Assembly: GCF_030272615.1 (NCBI RefSeq)
Contig: NC_081409.1
Span: 874,130,594 to 874,194,593, forward strand
Length of the DNA stretch: 64,000 nucleotides
Direction of reading: 5' to 3'
From: Cryptomeria japonica
Lineage: Eukaryota; Streptophyta; Pinopsida; Cupressales; Cupressaceae
Part shown: piece after piece, positions 49,261-58,935 of the stretch
Numbering within the stretch: the stretch's first letter is position 1
Layout: every line of letters starts with the position of its first letter
Notes under the pieces: generated by a model
The model's input: only the letters and a program-made list of their open reading frames with translations
Database searches by the model: none
What the model was told of the DNA's origin: nothing
Position numbers and translations under genes: made by a program

Positions 49261-49486
49261 TGTTCTATTCAAGATTCATCTTATAGGTTTCTTTGTTGGG
49301 TAATGATGCTCCAGGAATGAAAGCAATCTGATGGCTTATGTCTCTAATAGGAGGTAGGGTTGTTGGTGCTCCATCACTTATGATTTCTTTAAAATTGTCC
49401 AGTATCTGTTGCACTTAATGAGGTATTTGAACCTTCTTTTCTTGCTTTGCTTCCTTTGGTTTCATTATAAGAGAAAACCCCACTCC

Positions 49487-49900
49487 TTATCCTTCCTTGA
49501 GAGTATTAATGAACTCATTTTCACCTACTAGTAATGAATTTGGGCCTTTAGTTTTGCTGCTCTCTCCTTCATCACTTAGGGACTGAATATGGTATGTAAC
49601 TCCATCCTTTTGAAAAGAATAAGAGTTGTTGTTTCCATTATGAATGGCCTTTCTATCAAACTGCCATGCTCTACCAAGAAGTAGATGGCAAGCATCCATA
49701 GGTAGGATGTCACACAAGACTTTATCCTTATAACTACCTATGTTGAATTCAACCAATATTTGTTCATTTACCACCACATGTTGCTCCTTGTTGAGCCAAG
49801 TGACCCTATATGGATTACTATGTGGAATTCTTTTCAAATTCAGTTTACTTACTTCTTCCTCTGACATAATGTTGTTAGTAGATCCTAAGTCTATCATCAC
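49487..49900 (-). pseudogene. G3 aspartic protease
   Basis: 137 open codons with MMIDLGSTNNIMSEEEV at the active site and CHLLLGRAWQFDRKAIHNG, the flap and end region of Gypsy retropepsins. The active-site triad reads Asp-Leu-Gly rather than Asp-Ser/Thr-Gly. Confidence 0.82.
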
Positions 49901-50099
49901 TCTACAAACCTTACCAAGGACCTTTCATTTGATCCTAAACAAAGATCTTCTTTGAGTGGGTTCTTTTTTGATTAGCTTCTTAATCAAGGCTCTTCTCATC
50001 ATTAAATTTTCTCCATCTTTAGGAGCTAAGCTCACATCTTGTGTCTTGTTGCTTTCTACATCTTCTTGCGCATATGTCACTCTTCTTTCACTTCCTTAA

Positions 50100-51144
50100 G
50101 ATGAAGAGGATTTCTTTAGACATCTATAGGCAGGGAGACCCAACTTTTGGCAATTGTAACACTTCATGGTGAAGAAGTAGGACCCTCTTCCCGGTCCACT
50201 AGATCTACCTCTTCCTAGGTTTCTAGATGATCCCCTTCCTCTATAGCTGCTCTTGCTATGTGAATCCTCACTTTCCTCTATAATTTTGGACTCTTCTTGG
50301 GACCTTTGATCTAGTCCTCTTCAACCAAAACTGCCTATTTGGCCTTTACCATCTTTTCCTCTACCTCTTCCTCTACTGCTTTGTTCTTGCTTCTTTTACT
50401 CTTTTCCTCCACCTTTAGTGTCAATTGATAGCACTTATGTACAATGTTAGGACATAACAAACTCAACTCCTCTTGAATATTCCATCTCAAGACATTCAAG
50501 TATCTGGCTACCTTGATGCTCTCATCCTCTACCACCTTGGATCTCAGACACAACTTCTGAAATTCCTCAGTTTAGTTTCTCACATCCAAGTCTCTTTGTC
50601 TCAGGTTTTGTCTCCTTTTATGTAGTTGGATCTCATAATCTTCAGGGACATAGGCTTCCCTCACCTTTTCTACCATTTTGTTCCAACTGGCTATTTGGTT
50701 TTTACCCTCTTTTTGCCTTTCTTCTTGGATAAATTTCCACCAAGTCAAGGCTGCTCCTCTCAATATAGACTTGGCTACCTTCACCTTTTGGGCTTCACTA
50801 ATTATATCACACTCAAAGTGATTATCCAATCATTTAATCCATTCCATAACTACTTCAGGCTCCATTTTCCCATAAAAAAGTGGCACTCCTTCTAGGGATT
50901 TTCCTCCTAAGGCTTTAATTTCTTTAAGGAAAGGTTCTTTAGGTACGATAGGGTCTGGGGAAGGTATCATATCCTCTTCCACTGATTCTTTACCCTTCCT
51001 TTCGCTGACTTGGATTGTTACCTTTTCAATTTTATCCTCAACTGCGCCTAGTTTGCTCTCCAATTGTAGCAATCTTTCTCTCAGGAGTCTATTCTCTTCC
51101 TCTTGATCTTCTACCTTCTTGGCTAACTCTACATTGGTCACCAT
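50100..51144 (-). pseudogene. G3 gag (broken)
   Basis: One frame from ATG 51144 to about 50335, with stops at 50830 and 50554. The N-terminus is a coiled coil (EEENRLLRERLLQLESKL). The capsid domain has GAALTWWKFIQEERQ and EKVREAYVPEDYEIQL. A zinc knuckle in the same gene at 50120-50161 reads CYNCQKLGLPAYRC, with Leu in place of the His ligand. Confidence 0.85.
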
Positions 51145-51207
51145 TCTAAGACTATTTTCTCCTACTTATTCAGTGTCTGACATCAACTACTTTCTTCCCA
51201 AGTCTAA

Positions 51208-51223
51208 CCTTGATCTGATACCA
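51208..51223 (-). other. Primer-binding site of G3
   Basis: The minus strand reads TGGTATCAGATCAAGG, three bases after the LTR. This is the Met-type start with a variant tail. Confidence 0.85.
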
Positions 51224-51226
51224 ATA

Positions 51227-52925
51227 TAATAGGGAGGCAACCTAGTTTGCTATCAATTTGGTTTCTTTCATGGTTTGCTTCTATCTCTTTCCGGGTTCCA
51301 AGTCTACCCCTCTATACTTTTAAGGGCTTCCCTACCATTTGCTTTCTTATCTCATCTTCCTCAAGCTCATAAAGTAAGCTTGTTCACTAAATCCTTGCAG
51401 GGGTTTAGGACACACACACATTCGCTCTCTTTTTGCAAAACCACCCATCTTGTTTGGTTTAGAAAAATTCTCCCTATGGTTACACAATGTCTCATTTTCA
51501 GGCTTGTAGCCTTCTGGATCTTTTCCCAGTTCTCAGTAGTTTCCTTACCCTACTAGTTTCTCCTTCAAATTACTAATACCTAGTCGAACTATCACCAAGT
51601 TCGCATAGGCTTAGTATGCAAAAATGGCGATTGCCATTTCTTGGTCTCTTTCAAATGAAAACCTACTGTACATATCTGGCTCTACTTGACAATCTCCAAT
51701 GATCTTGTGGAGTTTCAAGTCAGAGCCATATGATTATTGAAAATAGGGAACAAAAACCGAAGGGAAAGCTTTATTTATAGTTCCCGAATTTATTCACGGG
51801 TTCAAATTAGGAACTCACAAAATAGAGAAAAGAACCATTTACATTAACAACATACGTGAACTTAAAGATTCTAAAACATTATTTGCAATTCACAAACATA
51901 AATTTGACTCTGAATTGGAAACCGAAAAATAGACTTCTCTTTTGCTATTTAGAAAAAACAAATTTGTTCTCCGAGGCCATCAACCTCTTATAGATGCTCG
52001 TTGGGTCTTTTTATACATTCCATCCTCTATTGGGAACTCCTCCTATTGGACGAGATAAATCTCGTTACCAACGGTTTTCCATTTGCAACCATTTCACAGG
52101 TTCCATCGGAACATCGGGGTAACATCCAAAAAAAGTTACTGATGTCCGCTGACAACCTCCAACTCTTCGTACTTCCTACTGGGTCTTCGATGAAACATCA
52201 AAATGGGGCTACTGATGGCCAATGACAACACACAACACTTCACATTTTCCATCAGGTCATCAGGGATACTTCAAACCTATCTTCTGCACTCCACCACGTG
52301 GCACCCCCTGATTGGCTCCAAGATCCTGCCCTTCCACCTTAGCATGGCCTCACTAACTGCCTGGAATGAATCTCTCTTTTTGGGCCCCACCTTGGTCGCC
52401 AAGTCATGGAGGATAACCTTTGTGCATCTTTCCATAGTGGTATAGTGACAATCATCTGATCATCCCAGATTTTCTCTCTCGTTAACTCACCTAAGCTACT
52501 AACTTATCGAGCCCCACCACTTGATCACCAAGCCACAACGGATAACGTGCATGCATCTCCATCATGCGGTATAGCGATAGTCATTGATCCACCTTCAACC
52601 TGCATGATCTTTAAACTACCTCTTTTTTTTGCATGCACTTTGTCGTCAAGTCGTGAGGATTATTTGGCGATCATCTTCCCATCGCGGTATAGCGACAGCC
52701 GTACGATCATCCGTGAGCACCATCCGAATACAGGTCAAGTTAAACATTAGGGTAAGACTTACCGATCAGGGGTAGGTCTTACCGATAAGAGAAATTTTAA
52801 AAACTGCAATTAAACTCACTGTACAAATGGACTAGAGCCAATCCTTATGTATTTACATGACCACTGGAAGGTCTCACAAGCCAAAATTGGTTAAGGGAAT
52901 TTCAACCCTTAGGTACCCCTGACCA
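51227..52925 (-). repeat. G3 5' LTR
   Basis: 1,699 bp. Plus-strand start TAATAGGGAGGC (TG changed to TA), end CCCCTGACCA. Direct repeat of 44826-46529. Confidence 0.9.
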
Positions 52926-53180
52926 CGTCATCTCTCTCTAAGAGACCATGCTTTTGTTTCAAGAATGACCTGCTGTACAAGAGAAAAGTGATGACATCTT
53001 TCTCTAAGAGGTTTCCCTCTGGTTCCAATAATGTCTCACTGCACAAGAAAAGAATAAGTGAAGACATCTTGCTCTAAGAGATCGATCTCTAGTTCCGAGA
53101 ATGACCTATTGTACAAAAAGTGATGACATATTTTTCTAAGAGGTTTCCCTCTGGTTCCAAGAATATCCCACTATTCAATG
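52926..53180. repeat. Tandem array of about 70-bp units (G4), split by G3
   Basis: Four units here and one at 44751-44825. Each has TCTCTAAGAG, then CTCTRGTTCC.A.AATG, then CACTG.ACAAGA.AAAAGTG.TGACAT. G3 entered between two units. Confidence 0.8.
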
Positions 53181-54514
53181 CATGAGAGAAGTATAATACA
53201 AAGGAGTAGTGTGAGTGTCCCCCCTTTAAGATGTCATCATATACTCATGTTGATATCTTAAGGAAAGTAGAACAAGGATACCTAACTTCTTCACAAAGAA
53301 GATATCCACTATGCAACGATGTCATAAATTTAAGCAAGGGATGGGATACTCTTCAAGCAAGGGTAAGATAGTTGAAAAGAGATATCTTGTTGTAAGTGTA
53401 AAGGTGATCCTTGGAGGAGAAGAAATCTTTGTTCAAAAGACATCTACCCCCATGAGGAGTTGTCTTACACAAATATAACATCTTATAGAACAAGAAAAGG
53501 AAAGAACAAGAATGCAATTCTTCCTCATATTTCTAGGTGAAAGGGATTCTTGATGAGGGATGAATCACTTTTATCCCCGAGAGGGATGGGTGAATTTATC
53601 CAAGATGTACATTACCAAGTGTAAAAGAGGTCATATTCAAGGATTAACACTTCTTGTATAAGAGAGAATCCTTAAGTCAATAACCAACAATTATACACAA
53701 GGAATGACATCAAGTAATAGAACTCACACCATCCACTTAATAGGGCAAAGTAGATCCCTAGAGAAAGAGAGAGACAAGGATCATTTCCCCCCAAGCTAAT
53801 GGGACAATGAGAAGAGCTTACATAATCTACTAGAGAGAGATTAAACATAAGCAAATGTGCAATGAACTTACATGACCACATGCAAGAAAAGACATTAGAA
53901 AATGTGAAATACCCATCTCAAGAAGTGGTAATCTTTGAAAAGAAGAGAGAAAAAGAATCATACATTCCCCAAGGGAGATTAATCATTAAAGCATACCATT
54001 GTAAGAAATGATAATCACATATGAAAAATGTGGCCCCTAAAGGAAATAATGATACAAGGGAAAGGAGTGAAAATCCTTGGCCCCCAATTGAGAAGAACAA
54101 GAAGAAATATTACACATTTTCTGATGGTGATTAGTTTCAAGAGATATATTACACATCCTTTCAAGGAAGGGATACATACTTCTCAAGAGATCATTCCCTG
54201 CTAAGGGGCATATTATACTTGTGAATAATTGGAACCATAGAAGAGGTAATATTTCCAAGAGAATGAAGGAAAGAGATGAAGTGCAATACTCATTGAAGAT
54301 ACCCCTCTCTAAGCAAAGAGGAAAACCAAAGAACAATTATATGCTCACATAGGAATAGCCCTATGCAAGGAAAGAAATCTAATAATGAATAATGCCCCAG
54401 GACAGAGATAAATGTATAGAAAGAAGAACAAAAAAAGACTTCATGTTGCTACCCAAAAGTATGTTAAAGTAAAATACTATCACCACTAATGATAAAGAGC
54501 CCCCGTGAAATGGG
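53181..54514 (-). other. G4 internal non-coding region
   Basis: No gene recognised. Many loosely repeated purine-rich phrases (CAAGAGA, CCCCCAAG) and small minus-strand frames without motifs. Confidence 0.5.
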
Positions 54515-55254
54515 CTAATTATGCCATAGGATGAAGAGCAACATAAAGGGAAAAGAAGTGCTAAGGCACGATGATTTTACCAAGAAATCAGCTAGATACT
54601 TTGTGAGACAAATGTGTGCAAGATAATATTGTAGTTGAACAAATTTTTTAAATGCATAACATTTTCCAATAGAATGTAAATATAAATCATGAAAAATGCA
54701 ATATTCAATACCTTTCACTTGCTTAATATTTTTGTTTTTATTTTGAGGAGGAAAGGAAATGTTCTTGTCATATTTCAACCTCCAATATATTCTTGCAGCT
54801 AATATGTCAGGATGGTAAATATCATCTTCCCATGAAGAAGAAGGTTTGCTAGAAGAAGGAGTTTCATTATCCATAATTCTAATTTTGCCACTTTCTATGC
54901 CGTCTTGAATAGATTTTTGAAAATTAGGGCAATCATCAGTATTATGGTCATGGGTTTGATGAAATGAACAAAAAGGATGCTTTGAATAAGAAGCATTCTT
55001 AAGGTCTCTATTGATTTGTTTTTTTTTAAGGTTACAATCTTTAAATTTTGAATTCTAAGGAATTCATCCATAGAAAGAGGGGTACCACCTCTTAGGCCTC
55101 TTGTAGTAGTTTGTGTAGGAGGATTTATAGGAATACGAATTTCATGCTCAAATTTCCCAATTCCTTGTCCTTTAAAACCTTGTTTTGTGATTATATGAAA
55201 GCCACGACTATAAGAATGTTGCAATTGACTAGATGGAGGAACATGATCATGAAT
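54515..55254 (-). pseudogene. G4 G-patch and zinc-knuckle gag/pol remnant
   Basis: 54895-55224 has IITKQGFKGQGIGKFEHEI, a G-patch. After a frameshift the next segment (54874-54515 and just upstream) reads CSFHQTHDHNTDDCPNFQKS, a CXXH...C knuckle like those in the G1 and G5 gag, then a Ser/Pro-rich part. No RT or integrase follows toward the LTR, so G4 lacks most of pol. Confidence 0.6.
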
Positions 55255-55959
55255 TTATTTGAAATATGATGTGTAAGGAGGTAGAAAAGGATATGTAGAT
55301 GAAGGAGGATTATCATATGAAATGACAATCTCTTTTCCTTTATCAAGCTTATCCTTTTTGGAAGATTGGGGAAGAGCATATTCATCATCTAAAAGCTCAG
55401 TTTTAGTGATTTCTATGCGAGGTGAAAGGTCATGAATAAAATGCATGACATTATCCTCCCTATAGAGACTTTGATGTTGAAGATAGGTCCTAGGAAAATA
55501 AAGAGGATCTAAAGATGTAAGAATGTTGATGTTTTCATATTGTCCCCCTTGTGCAAGGGTATATGTATGAGAAGAAGATGGATCCATATTACTTTCCAAT
55601 GCTTTCTCCCTTGTAGAAAGATCATTGGGTAAAGCATTAGATCTCATTTCATCCACACAAGATACCCTAGGAGAGGTACAAGGGTTAGGATCTTTAGGTT
55701 GAGGATCTACAAAATCTTTAAGGTTATTAACATAAGAAATGCATGTTATTAACAACATCACCATAATGCAACACAAATGATACATGAAAGATTTGAGATC
55801 TAATTGAAAAGGCAATAATTTGGAAATCCTAACAACACAATAAGACCAAGTGCTATGCAGAAAGAGAAGAAATAGGAAATGAAAGAAACTCTTATCTGAC
55901 ACATGATAAATATATGCAAAAAATAATGTAATCACATGTGAAAGAGCAAGTAAATCCAA
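55255..55959 (-). CDS. G4 hypothetical protein with possible membrane segments
   Basis: 234 codons without a stop, unusual for this decayed region. Residues about 8-55 and 66-90 are strongly hydrophobic and could span membrane. The rest is polar, Ser/Pro-rich, with KKDKLDKGKEIVIS near the end. The N-terminal hydrophobic part may be a read-in of non-coding DNA. It lies just upstream of the G-patch segment in the same orientation. Family unknown; an envelope-like role is only a possibility. Confidence 0.35.
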   Translation of the reverse strand: MDLLALSHVITLFFAYIYHVSDKSFFHFLFLLFLHSTWSYCVVRISKLLPFQLDLKSFMYHLCCIMVMLLITCISYVNNLKDFVDPQPKDPNPCTSPRVSCVDEMRSNALPNDLSTREKALESNMDPSSSHTYTLAQGGQYENINILTSLDPLYFPRTYLQHQSLYREDNVMHFIHDLSPRIEITKTELLDDEYALPQSSKKDKLDKGKEIVISYDNPPSSTYPFLPPYTSYFK

Positions 55960-57325
55960 TTTATTAATTTACATTAAAAGTCTCTTAAGTGAAATCTAAA
56001 TTTGCTAGAAAAGCAAATCTAAAATTAGGACCTTTTTATGAAAATTAATTTTCAGATGTGAATTTGATGAATTTTTAATTTGTTTTCTACCTTAGAGAGT
56101 AGTAAAATCGATAAAGTACGTTGATTTTCTAGATCTGAGCAAAAAAATACAGTGAATTCCATCTCCTGAAATTTTGGGAAAAAAATCGAGGACTGTGGCG
56201 AGAATGCACACGGTCTGACCAATTTTTTTCAAAATTTTTAGGGATTATAGATATTATGATTTTAATGTGGAATCCAAAAAAATAGCTGATTTGCATAAGT
56301 CTAGATAAGTTAAACTTGTAGTCAAAGGTCGAAAATAAAAGAATCTTAAAAATTAGGGTTTTATGATTTAACCACTGAATTTTCAGAATAAAGATACATA
56401 TTTCAATTGGAATTTTGAAATAGGAATTAGATCTGAAATAATCAATTTAAAATTTTATACTTCACAAGCTTAATTTTCTCAAAATGAAAAATTAGGGTTT
56501 TTATGCAATTAACCTCTAAAATTTGCAAATAGATCATGTTTATGGTGAAAATGGATAACAATAATAACGATATTGAAAGGCTAAAATGAATTCAACCACA
56601 AAAACCCTAGCCTAACAACAACAAAGATCCACCATAACATATGAAGATTACCTAAGACAATGCAAATCAAACGAAATCACAAAGATTATACCATCACATG
56701 TCCAATAGGGTTTGGATCTCCATTCTTCCTATCTCCATTGATCTTGCTTGATATATTTGCTCTCAGATTTTATGTGCACAAGAGCTCAACAAAGAACAGA
56801 ATGTGGTTGCAAGTAGGATCGTAGTGTAGTCAATTGCATAAATTGATTCATTAGTTAGCCTAGAATGATTAGGGTTTGATAATGAAGGAAGCATCTCCTT
56901 ATATAGAAGACACAATAAGAAATGGAGGGATAAGATTGAGAGGTGTAAAAGGAGGTCGGCTATGATTAGAGGGTAGGTAAAAGAAATAATAAAATAATGA
57001 AAGGGGTAGGTAGTGTATGAATTAAGAGATGAATGACATGTGTCATAGGTAGAAAAGGTTAATGAATTAATTAAATAAATAAAGATTTATTTAATTAATA
57101 GAAGAAGTGGGATCAATTAAATAAATAAGATATTTATTTAATTTTAGGAAAAAGGATAATTTAAATAAATAAATGAATTTATTTAAATGAGAAATAAGGC
57201 TAGAAGAGGATAAATGAATTAATTAAATAAATAAAGATTTATTTAATTAATAGAAGAATTAGGCTAAAGTAATTAAATAAATAAAATATTTATTTAATTA
57301 GACATGACAATTTTAGGTGTCTACA
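55960..57325 (-). repeat. G5 3' LTR (left boundary unknown) and G4 remnant
   Basis: The right end at 57325 is set by the minus-strand LTR start TGTAGACACC after a purine tract. A TATA box lies at 56895-56906. The partner LTR is outside the window, so the left edge, and with it the junction to G4, cannot be placed. Positions 57050-57300 are rich in ATTTATTTAATTAAT runs like 740-1000 of the G1 LTR. Confidence 0.6.
56895..56906 (-). promoter_or_regulatory. Probable TATA box of G5 LTR
   Basis: The minus strand reads TCTATATAAGGA, about 420 bp inside the LTR start. Confidence 0.5.
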
Positions 57326-57865
57326 TTTTGCTCCTCTTTGAGACAATGCGGCTTGTCGCGTTGTTTTAAAGAAGATAAGATAACTGATACAGAGTTGCCC
57401 CAAGATGGGAATGATATGCCCCCTCAAGAGATTGGATGAAAATGTCTGAAAAGATCGTAGACAATCTCTCGATAAGAAAGAGAGGCTAGAATGGACTGAC
57501 CGGATAAAGTAACAGAGTCACGAGATAATGAAGACTGACTTGGGAAATGAGGGCTAGGGCAGTCTATAAGATAGACCATGAGGGAAATACACCTCATTGT
57601 CATCTACACCTCCAAGAGATTAGAGTGCAGAGAGAGAAAAGAGTAGCAGCAGTTAGCAGTGATGGCTTTGGTTCATAGATTCAACCGTGTTCACCGATTC
57701 CAGAGGCCAGCAGAGGCAGGAGAGCCAGTAAGTACCACAAAACCTCCTTGTACTTTGATGCATTTATTGTTGTCATTAATGCATACTAGGTAATGTAATA
57801 AATGTGTGTTTATGTCAGGAAAGCGCGTTTGTGTCAAAAAATGTGAATTTGTGTCTTCTAGATCA

Positions 57866-58006
57866 AATCGACAGTTCTGTGATGAACATACGCTGTCGAT
57901 TGGATAAGCTGTTGAGAGGATACACTCAAGCAGGTCCTCTAGGGAAGACTAGGATAACAAAGAGGGCTAGGATTGACAATTCTATGATAGAACATACGTT
58001 GCCAAT
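57866..58006. repeat. Two 105-bp repeats with long hairpins
   Basis: Hairpin A: 57866-57874 with 57893-57901, 9 perfect pairs, loop with TGTGATGAACA. Hairpin B: 57972-57979 with 57999-58006, 7 of 8 pairs. The arms differ between A and B in a compensating way (CGACAG/CTGTCG versus TGACAA/TTGCCA). The two units lie 105 bp apart. Confidence 0.85.
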
Positions 58007-58063
58007 TAGGAAACTTCTCAAGAGGATTCACTCAAGCAGAGGCCCTAGGATAGGATAGATCAA

Positions 58064-58338
58064 GGCACTTTGTGATGAACAGTGAGTACCAAGATATAGT
58101 ACTTTGTGATGAATAGGGAGTACTAAAATATGAGTAGCACTTTGTGATGAACAGTGAGTGCAAATGTGAGCAACACTTTGTGATGAAAAGGGAGTGCCAC
58201 ACACGTAGTACTTTGTGATGAACAGGGAGTACTACTAGGATAAATAGCAACACTTTGTGATGAACAGTGAGTGTCACTAGGGTAGAATGCCATATGCACT
58301 TAGATAAAAAGTAGCATTTTGTGATGAACATTGAATGC
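58064..58338. repeat. Tandem array of seven covarying hairpins
   Basis: Arms: 58064-58069/58085-58090, 58097-58103/58119-58125, 58137-58141/58157-58161, 58173-58177/58193-58197, 58205-58212/58228-58235, 58250-58254/58270-58274, 58314-58318/58334-58338. Every loop is 15 bases of the form TTGTGATGAA.A..G. Stems are TACT/AGTA, CACT/AGTG or CATT/AATG, with matched changes on both sides. Loop starts are 34-42 bp apart, with 64 bp before the last. Confidence 0.9.
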
Positions 58339-58935
58339 CACGATGACTGACATGATTGATTTGCTTGACTGTAGGAGTATTTGCCTATGCTGGAGTCACG
58401 GGAGAGATTCCCATTGACTCAGAGGTTGCGACTTGAGTTGACAGCTGAGGACCAAGCTGCGATTGAGGCTATGGGTCCGAGACATATTCTATATGTGCCT
58501 GAGTTTTGGGCGAACATGGGATTGCTGACTGCACTGGTGGAGAGGTGGCACTTTGAGACTTGCACTTTTCATTTGCCGATGGGGGAGATGACAGTCACCC
58601 TGGAGGATGTATACAGGATTCTGTGGATACCGATCAATGGGGAGCTAATTCCGTACAATCGAGACAGAGACAGGGATGCCCTTAGATGAGTGTTTTAGGA
58701 TCCGGGACTGGAGATGAGGGTGGCACATGTGGCATGGGATACCATGACATGGACAGGATTAGCACTACCAATAGTGTTGGCGGGAGTTATTAGTGGGTTC
58801 CTATGTCTGGATAGGGCGACACAAGGGATGGCTATAGAGGACACAGGGGCCAGGAGAGATGATCTTGGGGTGGGTCCTTCTAGGGCTCAGACTCCGTCGA
58901 GCCCAGCCGGCTCTAAGGGAGGGAATTCATCATAG

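Larger units (their letters stand above)
44826..52925 (-). mobile_element. G3: complete Ty3/Gypsy element
   Basis: LTRs of about 1,700 bp in direct orientation (44826-46529 and 51227-52925) flank minus-strand gag, protease, RT, RNase H and integrase. Primer site at 51208-51223, purine tract at 46530-46544. Domain order and motifs place it with the chromovirus-like Gypsy group, although no chromodomain was found. It is inserted in a tandem array of G4. Flanking bases AATCA and CGTCA share only TCA, so the target duplication has decayed. Confidence 0.92.
57662..58935 (+). pseudogene. Plant mobile domain (PMD) gene fragment, two exons, antisense to G5
   Basis: Exon 1 candidate 57662-57727 (ATG, 22 codons) ends at a consensus donor GTAAGT. 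Exon 2 starts after TGTAG at 58375, and the phase-0 junction keeps the frame. Exon 2 has FWANMGLLTALVERW, TCTFHLPMGEMTVTLEDV and WIPINGE, the hallmark of PMD (MAIN/MAIL-type) proteins, which in plants occur both as host genes and inside transposons. TGA at 58687 and TAG at 58696 interrupt the frame, both at codons one C-to-T step from sense. It then continues to 58935 (HVAWDTMTWTGLALPIVLAG). It is shorter than usual PMD proteins, lacking the C-terminal half. The intron holds the hairpin array. Confidence 0.7.

Noticed and set aside
55255-55959. Envelope protein of a retrovirus-like element
   Set aside because: It lies upstream of the gag/G-patch remnant and not after integrase, and shows no signal or fusion features; hydrophobicity alone is not enough.
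57804-58058. 84-codon frame as a PMD exon
   Set aside because: It lies in the predicted intron, covers the two 105-bp hairpin repeats and has no PMD similarity; kept only as an alternative reading of the repeats.
58064-58338. CRISPR-like array (constant 15-mer with spacers of about 20 bp)
   Set aside because: The constant part is a hairpin loop and the variable part is its own paired arms plus AT-rich filler; spacing is irregular, the context is a plant retrotransposon and there are no cas genes.
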